Shown here in pieces: positions 7,171-14,585 of a stretch of 22,385 nucleotides of DNA. This stretch comes from UMGS1498 sp900552335 (GTDB taxonomy: Bacteria; Bacillota_I; Bacilli_A; RF39; UBA660), in contig CABSFU010000018.1 of assembly GCA_902477075.1 (NCBI GenBank), positions 1-22,385 of the forward strand, given 5' to 3'. A program made the position numbers and the translations under genes. How positions within the stretch are numbered: position 1 is the stretch's first letter; every line of letters starts with the position of its first letter. Under the pieces are notes generated by a model. It saw only the letters and a list, made by a program, of their open reading frames with translations, made no database searches and was not told where the DNA came from.

Positions 7171-7936
7171 CTAGATATAAAATAGAATAATACATAATAG
7201 CTGATAGAATAGCTAAAATGATAACACCTGTAATTACTAGATTTAAATTAAAAGTTTGTGATCCATAAACTATTAAATAACCAACACCTTCTTTGGAAAC
7301 TAAAAACTCTCCCATAATTACTCCAATGAGTGACATACTAATGTTAATTTTTAAAGCACTTATGATTATTTTAAAGGAATGAGGTAATATTAATTTGAAA
7401 AATATTTGTAGTTTTGTAGCATTAAAGGTTTTTAATAGTTTTATCTGATTACTAGGCGCACTATTGAATCCATCTGTAACATTAATAATTGTAATAATAG
7501 TTGAAATTAATAAAGCCATTATTACGATAGATTTGATGCCTGCTCCACCCCATATAATAATAATTGGTCCAAGTGCAACTTTAGGTAAACTATTGATGAT
7601 AGTTAAATAAGGATCAACAATTTTGGAAATGAATTTGTTCCACCATAATAGTGTAGCAATAAAAAAGCCCAAAATTGTGCCAATAGCAAAGCTAAATATT
7701 GTTTCATATAAAGTAACAAAAATGTGATGATATAATTCACCTGTTTGATGTAGCATTATAATGGTTTCAACTACTTTTTTAGGACTAGAAGTAATAAAAG
7801 TGTTAATGATTTCTTTATTAGCTAAAAATTGCCATCCTATAACAAAGATGAAAATGATCATAAATTGAAAAATACGAATTCGTATTTTATCTTTTTTTAG
7901 TTTTTTTAAAAAAAGACAATGTTCTTTACTAGACAT
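7145..7936 (-). CDS. NitT/TauT-type ABC transporter permease
   Basis: This is the membrane subunit of an ABC importer of the nitrate/taurine/sulfonate/thiamine-precursor class (TauC/SsuC family). The 263-residue protein has an N-terminal membrane segment, the core block (TFNATKLQIFFKLILPHSFKIIISALKI...), which includes the EAA-like loop contacting the ATPase, and about six membrane segments. The start at 7936 (ATGTCTAG) overlaps the ATPase stop by 8 nt and follows GGAAGGA. A longer in-frame start upstream would lie inside the ATPase gene and encode a non-family extension, so I reject it. It is the last gene of the operon, ending at the bidirectional terminator. Substrate unknown. Confidence 0.88.
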   Translation of the reverse strand: MSSKEHCLFLKKLKKDKIRIRIFQFMIIFIFVIGWQFLANKEIINTFITSSPKKVVETIIMLHQTGELYHHIFVTLYETIFSFAIGTILGFFIATLLWWNKFISKIVDPYLTIINSLPKVALGPIIIIWGGAGIKSIVIMALLISTIITIINVTDGFNSAPSNQIKLLKTFNATKLQIFFKLILPHSFKIIISALKINISMSLIGVIMGEFLVSKEGVGYLIVYGSQTFNLNLVITGVIILAILSAIMYYSILYLEKKLNETH

Positions 7937-8672
7937 GAATATCAATATCCTTCCATATTTGATTACATAAAGAATTGAAATTTTTGTTTTTTCTATTAAT
8001 GCTTGGTATTTCATTAAAATTAGTTGTATAAATATTTTTAATAATACTTGGTCTATCTGACAAAACAATGACACGATCGGCTAAGCTTGCAGCTTCTTCA
8101 ATGTTATGAGTTATGATAATAGTGCTAATGTTTTCTTCTTTAATTATTTTGTATACATCATCGGTTAGCATTAATCTGGATTGAAAATCTAATGCTGAAA
8201 ATGGTTCATCTAATAGGATAAAATTTGGATGAGTAGCTAGTGTTCTAATTAAAGCTACTCTTTGTCTCATGCCACCTGAAAGATTGCTTGGTAAACTATT
8301 TTTAAATTCTTCTAAACCATATTTTTGAATTAAATTATTTACGTATTTTTGATTTTCTGGGGTATTAATATTCTTTATTTCTAGTCCTAATAAACAGTTT
8401 TTATAAACTGTTCTAAATGGAAATAAAGCATCTTCTTGTAGCATATAGCTAATATTTTTTTTAGTTTTAAAATCTATTTTCCCACCTGATTTTTCAATTA
8501 ATCCACCTATCATATTTAGTATAGTTGATTTTCCACAACCACTTGGTCCAACAATAGCTACAATTTCTCCTTTATGAAGAGAAAAAGAGAAGTTATCCAC
8601 AGCTACAATTTCTTCTTTTTTTGTATGATAAATTTTTTTTAAGTTATACACACTTAAAACAGTGCTGTCCAA
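7929..8672 (-). CDS. NitT/TauT-type ABC transporter ATP-binding protein
   Basis: The ATPase of the importer, 247 residues from a TTG start at 8672. The start is chosen because AGGAGG (plus-strand CCTCCT at 8679-8684) lies six bases upstream. A longer ATG frame from 8735 adds 21 residues that do not look like the family. Motifs seen: Walker A GPSGCGKST (about 42-50), Q-loop region MLQEDALFPF, signature LSGGMRQRVA, Walker B FILLDEPFSALD and the switch histidine in IIITHNIEEA. Its best resemblance is to the TauB/SsuB group. Translation is coupled to the permease by the 8-nt overlap. A terminator lies between it and the substrate-binding gene, so it is probably expressed by read-through. Confidence 0.9.
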   Translation of the reverse strand: MDSTVLSVYNLKKIYHTKKEEIVAVDNFSFSLHKGEIVAIVGPSGCGKSTILNMIGGLIEKSGGKIDFKTKKNISYMLQEDALFPFRTVYKNCLLGLEIKNINTPENQKYVNNLIQKYGLEEFKNSLPSNLSGGMRQRVALIRTLATHPNFILLDEPFSALDFQSRLMLTDDVYKIIKEENISTIIITHNIEEAASLADRVIVLSDRPSIIKNIYTTNFNEIPSINRKNKNFNSLCNQIWKDIDIHV

Positions 8673-8764
8673 TGTATCCCTCCTAGCTATTTTTATTTTA
8701 TGATACTCTTTGTTTTTTGTTTGGGATATCCACATGAAAATTAATATTTATTTAAGTAGTATTT

Positions 8765-8790
8765 CATCAAAAAAAGCCAAAAGGCTTTTT
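8765..8790 (-). terminator. Intercistronic terminator within the ABC operon
   Basis: On the minus strand AAAAAGCC, loop TTTT, GGCTTTTT (plus 8771-8790) is followed by further T. It overlaps the stop codon of the substrate-binding gene and lies about 100 bases before the ATPase gene, so it would lower ATPase and permease expression relative to the binding protein. I see no convincing promoter in 8673-8764. Confidence 0.75.
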
Positions 8791-9763
8791 ATTTTATACT
8801 TGTAACTAATTTACTATAAGGAGCTCTATTTGTTAATTCGCCTGCATTTTCCATAATGTCCATAACGTGATTAAAATCTTTTTCAGAAATATTCGTGTTA
8901 TCAAACCAGGCATCAATGTTTTTATATCTATCTACTATAGCTGTAATATCATTAAGGGATGTGTCAGGAAAATAGCTAGATATAGCCTCAGCAATTTCAT
9001 TAGAATTATGTTCTTTTACATAAACTAACGCTTTATCAATTGCTTTTGTAAATCCTTTTATCACATCTTCATTATTTTTGATATAACTTAATCTTGCATT
9101 ATAGGCAGTATATGGAACAGTGCCACCTAATTCACCAATAGAGGCAACAATGTGACCAACTCCTTGTTTTTCTAGAGAAGATGCAGTTGGCTCAAATACA
9201 GATACATAGTCACCAGTTCCTCCAATAAAAGCTCCAGTTGTAGAAGCAAAATCAATACTAGTATCAAAATTTACCTCACTTGTTTTAACGCCATTTTGAT
9301 TTAAAGCATATTCTAGTGTCATTGCTGGCATACCAGCTTTTCTACCAGCTATGATGTGTTTTCCAACTAGATTTTTAATGTCAAAACTTTCTTTTTTTCT
9401 AGACACTAAAAAGCTTCCATCTTTTTTTGTTAAGCCCGCAAAGTTAACTAAATAATCCTTTTCTCCATTATTGTATACATAGATGGTAGCCTCACTACCA
9501 CAAAATCCAATTTCGACATCTCCAGATAAAACAGCAGTTGTTACTTTATCTGCACCACTTGTTAGAATAAATTCAACATCTAACCCTTCCTCTTCAAAAT
9601 AACCTAAAGAGTGCGCTAAATATTGTGGAGCATAGAAAATAGAATGCGTTACTTCTGCTACTCTTACTTTCTTCAAATCAGATTTTTGATTTTGGAAAAA
9701 TCCTAACCATACCAAAGCTGTACATACTAGGATTGTAATAATTAATAAAATTATTTTTTTCAA
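8789..9763 (-). CDS. ABC transporter substrate-binding protein, NMT1/THI5-like
   Basis: The extracellular solute receptor of the importer, 324 residues. The start is TTG at 9763, seven bases after GAAAGGGG (9771-9778 on plus). Residues about 4-22 form a hydrophobic N-terminal signal or anchor; the cysteine in TILVC is not in a canonical lipobox because V precedes it. The mature part begins VRVAEVTHSIFYAPQYLA and GYFEEEGLDVEF, then the GADKVTTAVLSGDVEIGF block, all typical of the NMT1-like (SsuA/ThiY/TauA) family. The family transports sulfonates, nitrate, pyrimidine thiamine precursors and other small molecules; nothing here settles which. No TPP riboswitch-like motif is visible upstream. Confidence 0.88.
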   Translation of the reverse strand: MKKIILLIITILVCTALVWLGFFQNQKSDLKKVRVAEVTHSIFYAPQYLAHSLGYFEEEGLDVEFILTSGADKVTTAVLSGDVEIGFCGSEATIYVYNNGEKDYLVNFAGLTKKDGSFLVSRKKESFDIKNLVGKHIIAGRKAGMPAMTLEYALNQNGVKTSEVNFDTSIDFASTTGAFIGGTGDYVSVFEPTASSLEKQGVGHIVASIGELGGTVPYTAYNARLSYIKNNEDVIKGFTKAIDKALVYVKEHNSNEIAEAISSYFPDTSLNDITAIVDRYKNIDAWFDNTNISEKDFNHVMDIMENAGELTNRAPYSKLVTSIK

Positions 9764-9787
9764 AAATATTCCCCTTTCTTCTTTAGT

Positions 9788-9816
9788 ATTATATTCTAAC
9801 CTTTTAAATGTGGTAA
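9788..9816 (-). promoter_or_regulatory. Sigma-A-type promoter for the ABC transporter operon
   Basis: On the minus strand TTACCA (9816-9811) and TATAAT (9793-9788) are 17 bp apart, 25 bases before the TTG start of the substrate-binding gene. Confidence 0.65.
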
Positions 9817-9835
9817 TAAAAATGTTTAAAATCCC

Positions 9836-9864
9836 TTTAAAAATTTATAAAATTAGTGTACAAT
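9836..9864 (+). promoter_or_regulatory. Promoter for the ftsY operon
   Basis: TTTAAA (9836-9841) and TACAAT (9859-9864) are 17 bp apart; the start codon follows 25 bases later after AAGGAGGT. It diverges from the ABC promoter within a 126-bp intergenic region. Confidence 0.55.
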
Positions 9865-9889
9865 GGGTAATAGAAGATAAGGAGGTTTT

Positions 9890-10873
9890 ATGGGACTTTT
9901 TGATAAATTTAAAGGTGTCTTTAAAAAAGAAGAAAAAGACTTAGTAGATAGTTACGATAAAGGATTAGAAAAGACAAGAAAAGAATTTACTTCTAAGCTA
10001 AATCTTCTTACAATGAAGCACAATATTATTGATGAAGAGTATTACGAAGAATTAGAAGACATTCTAATAAGCGCTGATATAGGTGTAAATACCGTAATGG
10101 AATTTACAAAAAAAATTAGAGAAAGAGTAAAAAAAGAAAATATTACCTCTGCTACTGATTTAAAAGAAATTATAGTAGACGAAATGTTTATTATTTATGT
10201 TCAAAATGAAATTATTGTAAATAAAATACAATATGCAAAAGAAGGCCCAACTGTTTTATTATTTGTTGGTGTTAATGGAGTGGGAAAAACAACTTCTATT
10301 GGAAAGATTGCTTATAAACTAAAACAAGAAGGGAAAAAAGTGTTATTAATAGCTGGTGATACTTTTAGAGCAGGTGCGATTGAACAATTAGAAGAGTGGT
10401 CAAAAATCACAGGTGCAGATATTGTCAAAAAGGAAGGGGCAGATCCTGCTAGTGTTGTCTATGATGGACTTGAAAAAGCTAAAAATGAAAATTATGATGT
10501 TGTTTTAATTGATACGGCAGGACGTTTACAAAATAAAGTGAATTTAATGAATGAACTTTCTAAAATTAATAAGGTAATTGAAAATAATGTGAGTGGAGCT
10601 CCTCATGAAACATTACTTGTAATCGATGCAACGACTGGTCAAAATGGTATTAGTCAAGCAAAAAGTTTCAAAGAAATTACGAATATTACAGGGATTATTT
10701 TAACAAAATTAGATGGAACTGCTAGAGGAGGAATTGTTCTAGCCATTAAAGAAATGGTTGGAATTCCAGTGAAATATATTGGTTTAGGTGAAAAAAAAGA
10801 AGATTTAAAAATATTTGATATTGAAAAATATATCTATGGTTTATTTAAAGGATTGGGTGATAAAGATGAATAA
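9890..10873 (+). CDS. ftsY: Signal recognition particle receptor FtsY
   Basis: FtsY is the membrane-associated GTPase that docks the signal recognition particle and ribosome at the Sec translocon. The 327-residue protein has a short, charged N-terminus (about 1-30) and no long acidic A domain, as in most Gram-positives. The NG domain follows. G1 is GVNGVGKTTSIGK (about 128-140), the insertion-box motif is DTFRAGAIEQL, G3 is DTAGRL and G4 is TKLDGTARGG. The gene has a strong ribosome-binding site. Its stop overlaps a small membrane-protein gene that is followed by ylxM. In many Firmicutes the order is ftsY-ylxM-ffh; here ffh is not next to ylxM. Confidence 0.97.
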   Translation: MGLFDKFKGVFKKEEKDLVDSYDKGLEKTRKEFTSKLNLLTMKHNIIDEEYYEELEDILISADIGVNTVMEFTKKIRERVKKENITSATDLKEIIVDEMFIIYVQNEIIVNKIQYAKEGPTVLLFVGVNGVGKTTSIGKIAYKLKQEGKKVLLIAGDTFRAGAIEQLEEWSKITGADIVKKEGADPASVVYDGLEKAKNENYDVVLIDTAGRLQNKVNLMNELSKINKVIENNVSGAPHETLLVIDATTGQNGISQAKSFKEITNITGIILTKLDGTARGGIVLAIKEMVGIPVKYIGLGEKKEDLKIFDIEKYIYGLFKGLGDKDE

Positions 10874-11093
10874 AAATATAGGAGTATGGATTCAAGCCAT
10901 TTTAACAGCTTTAATTGTTATCTTTTTAATTATTAATTTTTTTGTTCCTGTTCTTTTAATTTTAGAGATACTATTTATTTTGACATTACTAGTTATGAGT
11001 TACAATAATTATAAAATTTATAAAAGAAAGGGATTTACTATTTTATATATAGTAGCTGCGATTTTAGTATTATTAGGAATGCTTTATGGATAA
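10866..11093 (+). CDS. Small membrane protein, unknown function
   Basis: A 75-residue protein of mostly hydrophobic residues with about three membrane segments (roughly 7-21, 22-43, 54-73) and a basic loop YKIYKRKG between the second and third. The start at 10866 overlaps the end of ftsY by 8 nt and follows GGGTGAT. Its own stop overlaps the ylxM start by 8 nt (ATGGATAA). No known domain recognised. Position between ftsY and ylxM suggests a link to membrane protein targeting, but this is inference. Confidence 0.7.
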   Translation: MNKNIGVWIQAILTALIVIFLIINFFVPVLLILEILFILTLLVMSYNNYKIYKRKGFTILYIVAAILVLLGMLYG

Positions 11094-11376
11094 TCGTTTA
11101 TATTTTATTGATTTATATGATATTTATGGCAGTATTTTAACAGAAAAACAACAATGTTATTTTGAAGATTATTATTTTAACAATTATAGTTTAGGAGAAA
11201 TTAGTGAAAATTATCAAGTTTCTCGAAATGCTGTTTTTAAAAATATTAAAGATAGTGAAAATAAATTACTATATTTAGAAGATAATTTAAAGATTGATGA
11301 AAAAAGTAAAAGAATAAAAAAAATAATAAAAGGTAGTAATCTTGAAAAGGAATTACTTGATATTATAGAGGAATAG
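11086..11376 (+). CDS. ylxM: UPF0122 family DNA-binding protein YlxM
   Basis: YlxM is a small helix-turn-helix protein linked to the signal recognition particle genes in Gram-positives. The 96-residue sequence has the family pattern YDIYGSILTEKQQCYFEDYY, then the helix-turn-helix SLGEISENYQVSRNAVFKNIK (about 36-56) and a charged C-terminal helix. It overlaps the small membrane gene by 8 nt, has no separate promoter, and is followed after 8 nt by a HerA-like ATPase gene rather than by ffh. Length is slightly short but normal for this family. Confidence 0.88.
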   Translation: MDNRLYFIDLYDIYGSILTEKQQCYFEDYYFNNYSLGEISENYQVSRNAVFKNIKDSENKLLYLEDNLKIDEKSKRIKKIIKGSNLEKELLDIIEE

Positions 11377-11384
11377 GTGAGAGT

Positions 11385-13124
11385 ATGGTTGGTAAAATAG
11401 TGTATATTAGTAATACTTTAGCGCATATCGAATTAGAAAGTGTATCTTCTAATTTAATGAATATGCATATTATTTTTGAAGATGGAAATAGAAAAATTAT
11501 TGGTGAAATTGAAGATATTGATGGTGTGAAAGTAACTGTTCACTTTTTAGGAGAAATTTTAAATGATCATTTTTTAGCTGGTTTAATAATGAAGCCATCT
11601 TTAAATTCTAAGATACGTTTAATTACGGAAGAGGAATTAAAATATTTAGTTGGAAAAGATACAGAAAATAATTTATTTTTGGGTTATTCACCTCTATACA
11701 GCAATTGTCCTATTTATGTCGATATTAATGAATTATTCAGTAACCATATGGCTATTTTTGGTAATACAGGTAGTGGTAAATCTTATGGGGTTGCTAGATT
11801 ATTACAAAATATTTTTGAAAAAACAAAAATAGTTCCTTTTCGTTCTAATTTCTTTATATTTGATGCATATGGAGAGTATCATAATGCTTTTTCAAAATTA
11901 AATGCTTATAATCCTAATTATCATTTTAAATATTATACAACCAATTTAAATGATACAGATGGTTCTATTTTAAGAATTCCATTATGGCTACTAGGAATAG
12001 ATGATATTGCTTTATTATTAGGGGCAGACAGTCATTCTCAGTTACCTATTATTGAAAGAATGTTGAAATTAGTTAGTATATTTTCAGAATCAGATGAGCA
12101 AGCTAATCGTTATAAAAATCATTTAATTGCTAAAGCTATTATGACTATTTTATATACAAATCAAACTTCTACGGCTAAAAGAAATGATATTTTTTCTATT
12201 CTAGCAAGTTGTTCTACGAATGAATTTAATTTGAATTCTCCTGTACAAGGAATTGGTTATGTTCGAAAATTTAGAGAGTGTTTTACCATTGATAAAGATG
12301 GTGAATTTACAGAAAGTATTTTAGTTACAGAGTATATTTCAAGTTTTATTCATGATGAATATGATGCTTATGAACCTAAAAAGACCAACTTTTATACATT
12401 ACAGGATTTAGAGAAAGCTCTAGAATTTACCTTAATTTCAGAAGGACTTTTACGTAATGATAAAATGTATAACGAAGCAATTACTTTAAAAGTAAGATTA
12501 CATTCTATTGCTATCAGTCAAAATGCAACTTATTTTAGTTATCCTTCTTATGTTACTTTAGAATCTTATATTTCGTCTCTTGTAGCATGTCAAGATGGAA
12601 AAGCACAAATTATTAATTTTAACTTAGAAGATATAGATGATTCTATTGCTAAGGTAATTACAAAAGTTTATACTAGAATGCTATTTGATTTTACAAAAAA
12701 ATTAAAAGTGAGAGCAAGTATTCCTTTCCATATTTTTTTGGAAGAAGCTCACAGATATGTTCAAAACGATACGGATAACTATTTAATTGGATACAACATT
12801 TTTGAAAGGGTTGCCAAAGAAGGAAGAAAATATGGTTTAATTTTTAACTTGATTTCACAAAGACCAGTAGAAATTTCGGAGACTGTTATTTCACAGTGTA
12901 GCAATTTTATGATATTTAAAATGAATCATCCAAGAGATTTAGATTATATTAAAAAAATGCTTCCAAATATTAATGCTGAAATTGTGGAAAAACAAAAAAC
13001 ATTGCAACCTGGTACTTGTGTAGCATTTGGTAAGGCTTTTAAAGTCCCTTTGATTATTCAGATGGAACTTCCAAATCCAGAACCACATAGTAGTAACTGT
13101 GATGTTTTCAATAGATGGAAATAA
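11385..13124 (+). CDS. HerA-like hexameric DNA-translocating ATPase
   Basis: The 579-residue protein belongs to the HerA/FtsK superfamily of ring-forming ATPases (DUF87). An N-terminal beta-barrel of HAS type (about 1-80) precedes the ATPase core: Walker A G126-NTGSGKS-133, FIFDAYGEYHNAF (first core motif), Walker B HIFLEEAHR near 449-457, then AKEGRKYGLIFNLISQRP with a conserved arginine of the HerA type. In archaea HerA works with the NurA nuclease in end resection; bacterial forms also occur in SIR2 or Rpn-like defence systems. No such partner is beside it here. It is the last gene of the ftsY-ylxM operon, 8 nt after ylxM, with AGGTGAG before the start. No clear terminator follows. Confidence 0.85.
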   Translation: MVGKIVYISNTLAHIELESVSSNLMNMHIIFEDGNRKIIGEIEDIDGVKVTVHFLGEILNDHFLAGLIMKPSLNSKIRLITEEELKYLVGKDTENNLFLGYSPLYSNCPIYVDINELFSNHMAIFGNTGSGKSYGVARLLQNIFEKTKIVPFRSNFFIFDAYGEYHNAFSKLNAYNPNYHFKYYTTNLNDTDGSILRIPLWLLGIDDIALLLGADSHSQLPIIERMLKLVSIFSESDEQANRYKNHLIAKAIMTILYTNQTSTAKRNDIFSILASCSTNEFNLNSPVQGIGYVRKFRECFTIDKDGEFTESILVTEYISSFIHDEYDAYEPKKTNFYTLQDLEKALEFTLISEGLLRNDKMYNEAITLKVRLHSIAISQNATYFSYPSYVTLESYISSLVACQDGKAQIINFNLEDIDDSIAKVITKVYTRMLFDFTKKLKVRASIPFHIFLEEAHRYVQNDTDNYLIGYNIFERVAKEGRKYGLIFNLISQRPVEISETVISQCSNFMIFKMNHPRDLDYIKKMLPNINAEIVEKQKTLQPGTCVAFGKAFKVPLIIQMELPNPEPHSSNCDVFNRWK

Positions 13125-13128
13125 TTTA

Positions 13129-13157
13129 TTGATAAATAGATATTTTTATGATATATT
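13129..13157 (+). promoter_or_regulatory. Sigma-A-type promoter of the first pilin-like gene
   Basis: TTGATA (13129-13134) and TATATT (13152-13157), 17 bp apart. The expected transcript starts near 13164, which gives an untranslated leader of about 125 bases before the ATG at 13289. Confidence 0.65.
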
Positions 13158-13163
13158 AAATGT

Positions 13164-13288
13164 GTACATAAAAATAGTAATATAGTTTGTAGATAGTAAA
13201 TTTTTTTGTGTTTGCTATGTGCAAACGGGGGGGGGGTATTTTAAATACCTCTTCTTTTTTTGTTGCTATAAAAAGGAAGGAAGATTAT
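13164..13288 (+). ncRNA. Structured poly-G 5' leader of pilin-like gene, copy 1
   Basis: Candidate cis-regulatory RNA, shared with 22130-22258. AGTAATATAGTTTGTA at 13176-13191 is identical in both copies. Stem 1: 13185-13200 pairs with 13211-13226, 15 of 16 positions (two G.U, one G.G mismatch). Immediately after comes C13226 and ten G (13227-13236). The G-run can pair with ATACCTCTTC (13245-13254); GGTAT/ATACC forms the tip, and seven T follow (13255-13261), giving a terminator-like hairpin. The ribosome-binding site AAGGAAGG (13273-13280) could alternatively pair with part of the CTTCTTTTTTT tract. No known riboswitch family recognised. Confidence 0.6.
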
Positions 13289-14407
13289 ATGAAAGAAAAA
13301 GGATTTACATTAATAGAATTATTAGCTGTGATTGTTATATTATCCGTGACTACATTAATCACAATACCCATGATAACAAATGTAATAGAAGAAAGTAAAA
13401 AGAAGGCACTAGCGTCTAGTGTAGAGGGATTAGTAGAATCTGCCAATTTGTATGCGATAGAAAATGATGGAGTCTATGAATTCTTGTTTGATAAGGAACA
13501 TCAAGGAAGTACAAAAAAAGGAGAAAGTCTAGATTATAGAGGAACCATAGATGGAGAAGGAAAACTCTATTTAGATAGAGAAGGAAATGTCAGTGTTTGT
13601 ATATCAAATGATGCCTATTATGTATACAAAAACTATAATAGCGGAATTATTGTAGGAGAAAGAAAAGCTGGAAATTGTATCATAGGATTTGATGCTTTAA
13701 CAAATAAATATGTAGCAATGTTAGATAATGGAACAGGAAACGTTAGTAATGTTTATTCAAAAGATGAGGTTGATAATTTAGTAAGTAATTTAGGAAATGT
13801 ATATGCAACAAAAGAAGAACTATCAACAATGGGTAATAATTTATCAACACTTGTTAATAATAATACACAAGAAATTAGTCGTTTAAACAATAAAATAAAT
13901 ATTAGATATGATTCTGATACAGATTCTATCCAGATATTCTATGATGGTATATGGAATTATTGGAAATCAGCTGGATTACAAGCAACCGTGCTATTTGGTG
14001 GAACGTTAGGATCTGGTTTAAATAGTGAAATAATATCAGGATTTACAAAAATTAATTCTGAATATGGAACCTCTTATACTGTAAATAGTAATTCTATTAC
14101 TTTAACCGGTAATGGAAACAATACAAGTGGTACAATACAACCAAGATTTCGTTCAACAAATAGTATTAATATTAGTAAGTATAATAAACTAATTGTGGAA
14201 TGTGAGTCCACTTTTACATCTGGAAGTCCGAAAGTTGGTTTTACTACATCTACAACATCTAAGCCTTCAGATGCAAATAGTATTACATTAAAAGTGGGTA
14301 CAAATGAGTTAGACATCTCTAGTTTAAGTGGACTATATTATTTATGGATTGATGGAACAGTAAATGCAAAAGGTACTGCTGTCATTAAAAGCATTAAATT
14401 GAAATGA
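13289..14407 (+). CDS. Type IV pilin-like protein with phage-tail-fibre-like C-terminus
   Basis: A 372-residue prepilin-like protein. The start at 13289 is preceded by AAGGAAGG eight bases upstream; in-frame codons upstream lie in the structured leader and are rejected. Residues 1-5 (MKEKG) are the prepilin leader, cleaved before F6 by a prepilin peptidase; FTLIELLAVIVILSV is the class signature with E10 as the conserved Glu5 of mature pilin. A head region reaches about 135 with two cysteines (C104, C130), possibly a disulfide. Residues about 155-205 (VYSKDEVDNLVSNLG, then ATKEELS) read as coiled-coil like phage tail-fibre stalks; 206-372 form a beta-rich tip domain. No pilus assembly genes are in the window. 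A second, similar gene starts at 22259. Confidence 0.82.
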   Translation: MKEKGFTLIELLAVIVILSVTTLITIPMITNVIEESKKKALASSVEGLVESANLYAIENDGVYEFLFDKEHQGSTKKGESLDYRGTIDGEGKLYLDREGNVSVCISNDAYYVYKNYNSGIIVGERKAGNCIIGFDALTNKYVAMLDNGTGNVSNVYSKDEVDNLVSNLGNVYATKEELSTMGNNLSTLVNNNTQEISRLNNKINIRYDSDTDSIQIFYDGIWNYWKSAGLQATVLFGGTLGSGLNSEIISGFTKINSEYGTSYTVNSNSITLTGNGNNTSGTIQPRFRSTNSINISKYNKLIVECESTFTSGSPKVGFTTSTTSKPSDANSITLKVGTNELDISSLSGLYYLWIDGTVNAKGTAVIKSIKLK

Positions 14408-14447
14408 TATTTACCAATAAATTAGATGTAAAACGAAGTACAATAAA

Positions 14448-14485
14448 AAAATATCCTAATGGAAGCATTTAGGATATTTTTAATT
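14448..14485 (+). terminator. Rho-independent terminator after the pilin-like gene
   Basis: AAAATATCCTAA (14448-14459) pairs with TTAGGATATTTT (14469-14480) around a nine-base loop, with T-rich sequence following. Confidence 0.85.
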
Positions 14486-14540
14486 TTCAAAAAATTAAAA
14501 TTATATATCATATAAATTAAATTTTATCGCTAAATAGTTC

Positions 14541-14569
14541 TTTAAAAAACAGAGTATTTTTAGTATAAT
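14541..14569 (+). promoter_or_regulatory. Promoter of polC
   Basis: TTTAAA (14541-14546) and TATAAT (14564-14569), 17 bp apart, 16 bases before the ATG. AAAGGTGGT (14574-14582) is the ribosome-binding site. Confidence 0.6.
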
Positions 14570-14585
14570 AAAAAAAGGTGGTAGT

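Noticed and set aside
7937..8074. Upstream in-frame extension of the permease
   Set aside because: Lies within the ATPase gene; the extension is not like the family and ATG 7936 has a ribosome-binding site.
8673..8735. ATG start of the ATPase at 8735
   Set aside because: TTG 8672 has AGGAGG six bases upstream; the extra 21 residues are not conserved in type.
9740..9763. Lipoprotein signal in the substrate-binding protein
   Set aside because: The cysteine is preceded by Val (TILVC), not by Gly/Ala/Ser, so the lipobox is not canonical.
9764..9889. TPP or other metabolite riboswitch before the ABC operon
   Set aside because: Only a promoter and short leader; no THI-box or other known riboswitch core visible.
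13208..13288. In-frame upstream extension of the first pilin gene through the poly-G run
   Set aside because: It would translate the G-run as glycines and place residues before the prepilin leader. The start at 13289 has a proper ribosome-binding site and matches the second gene.
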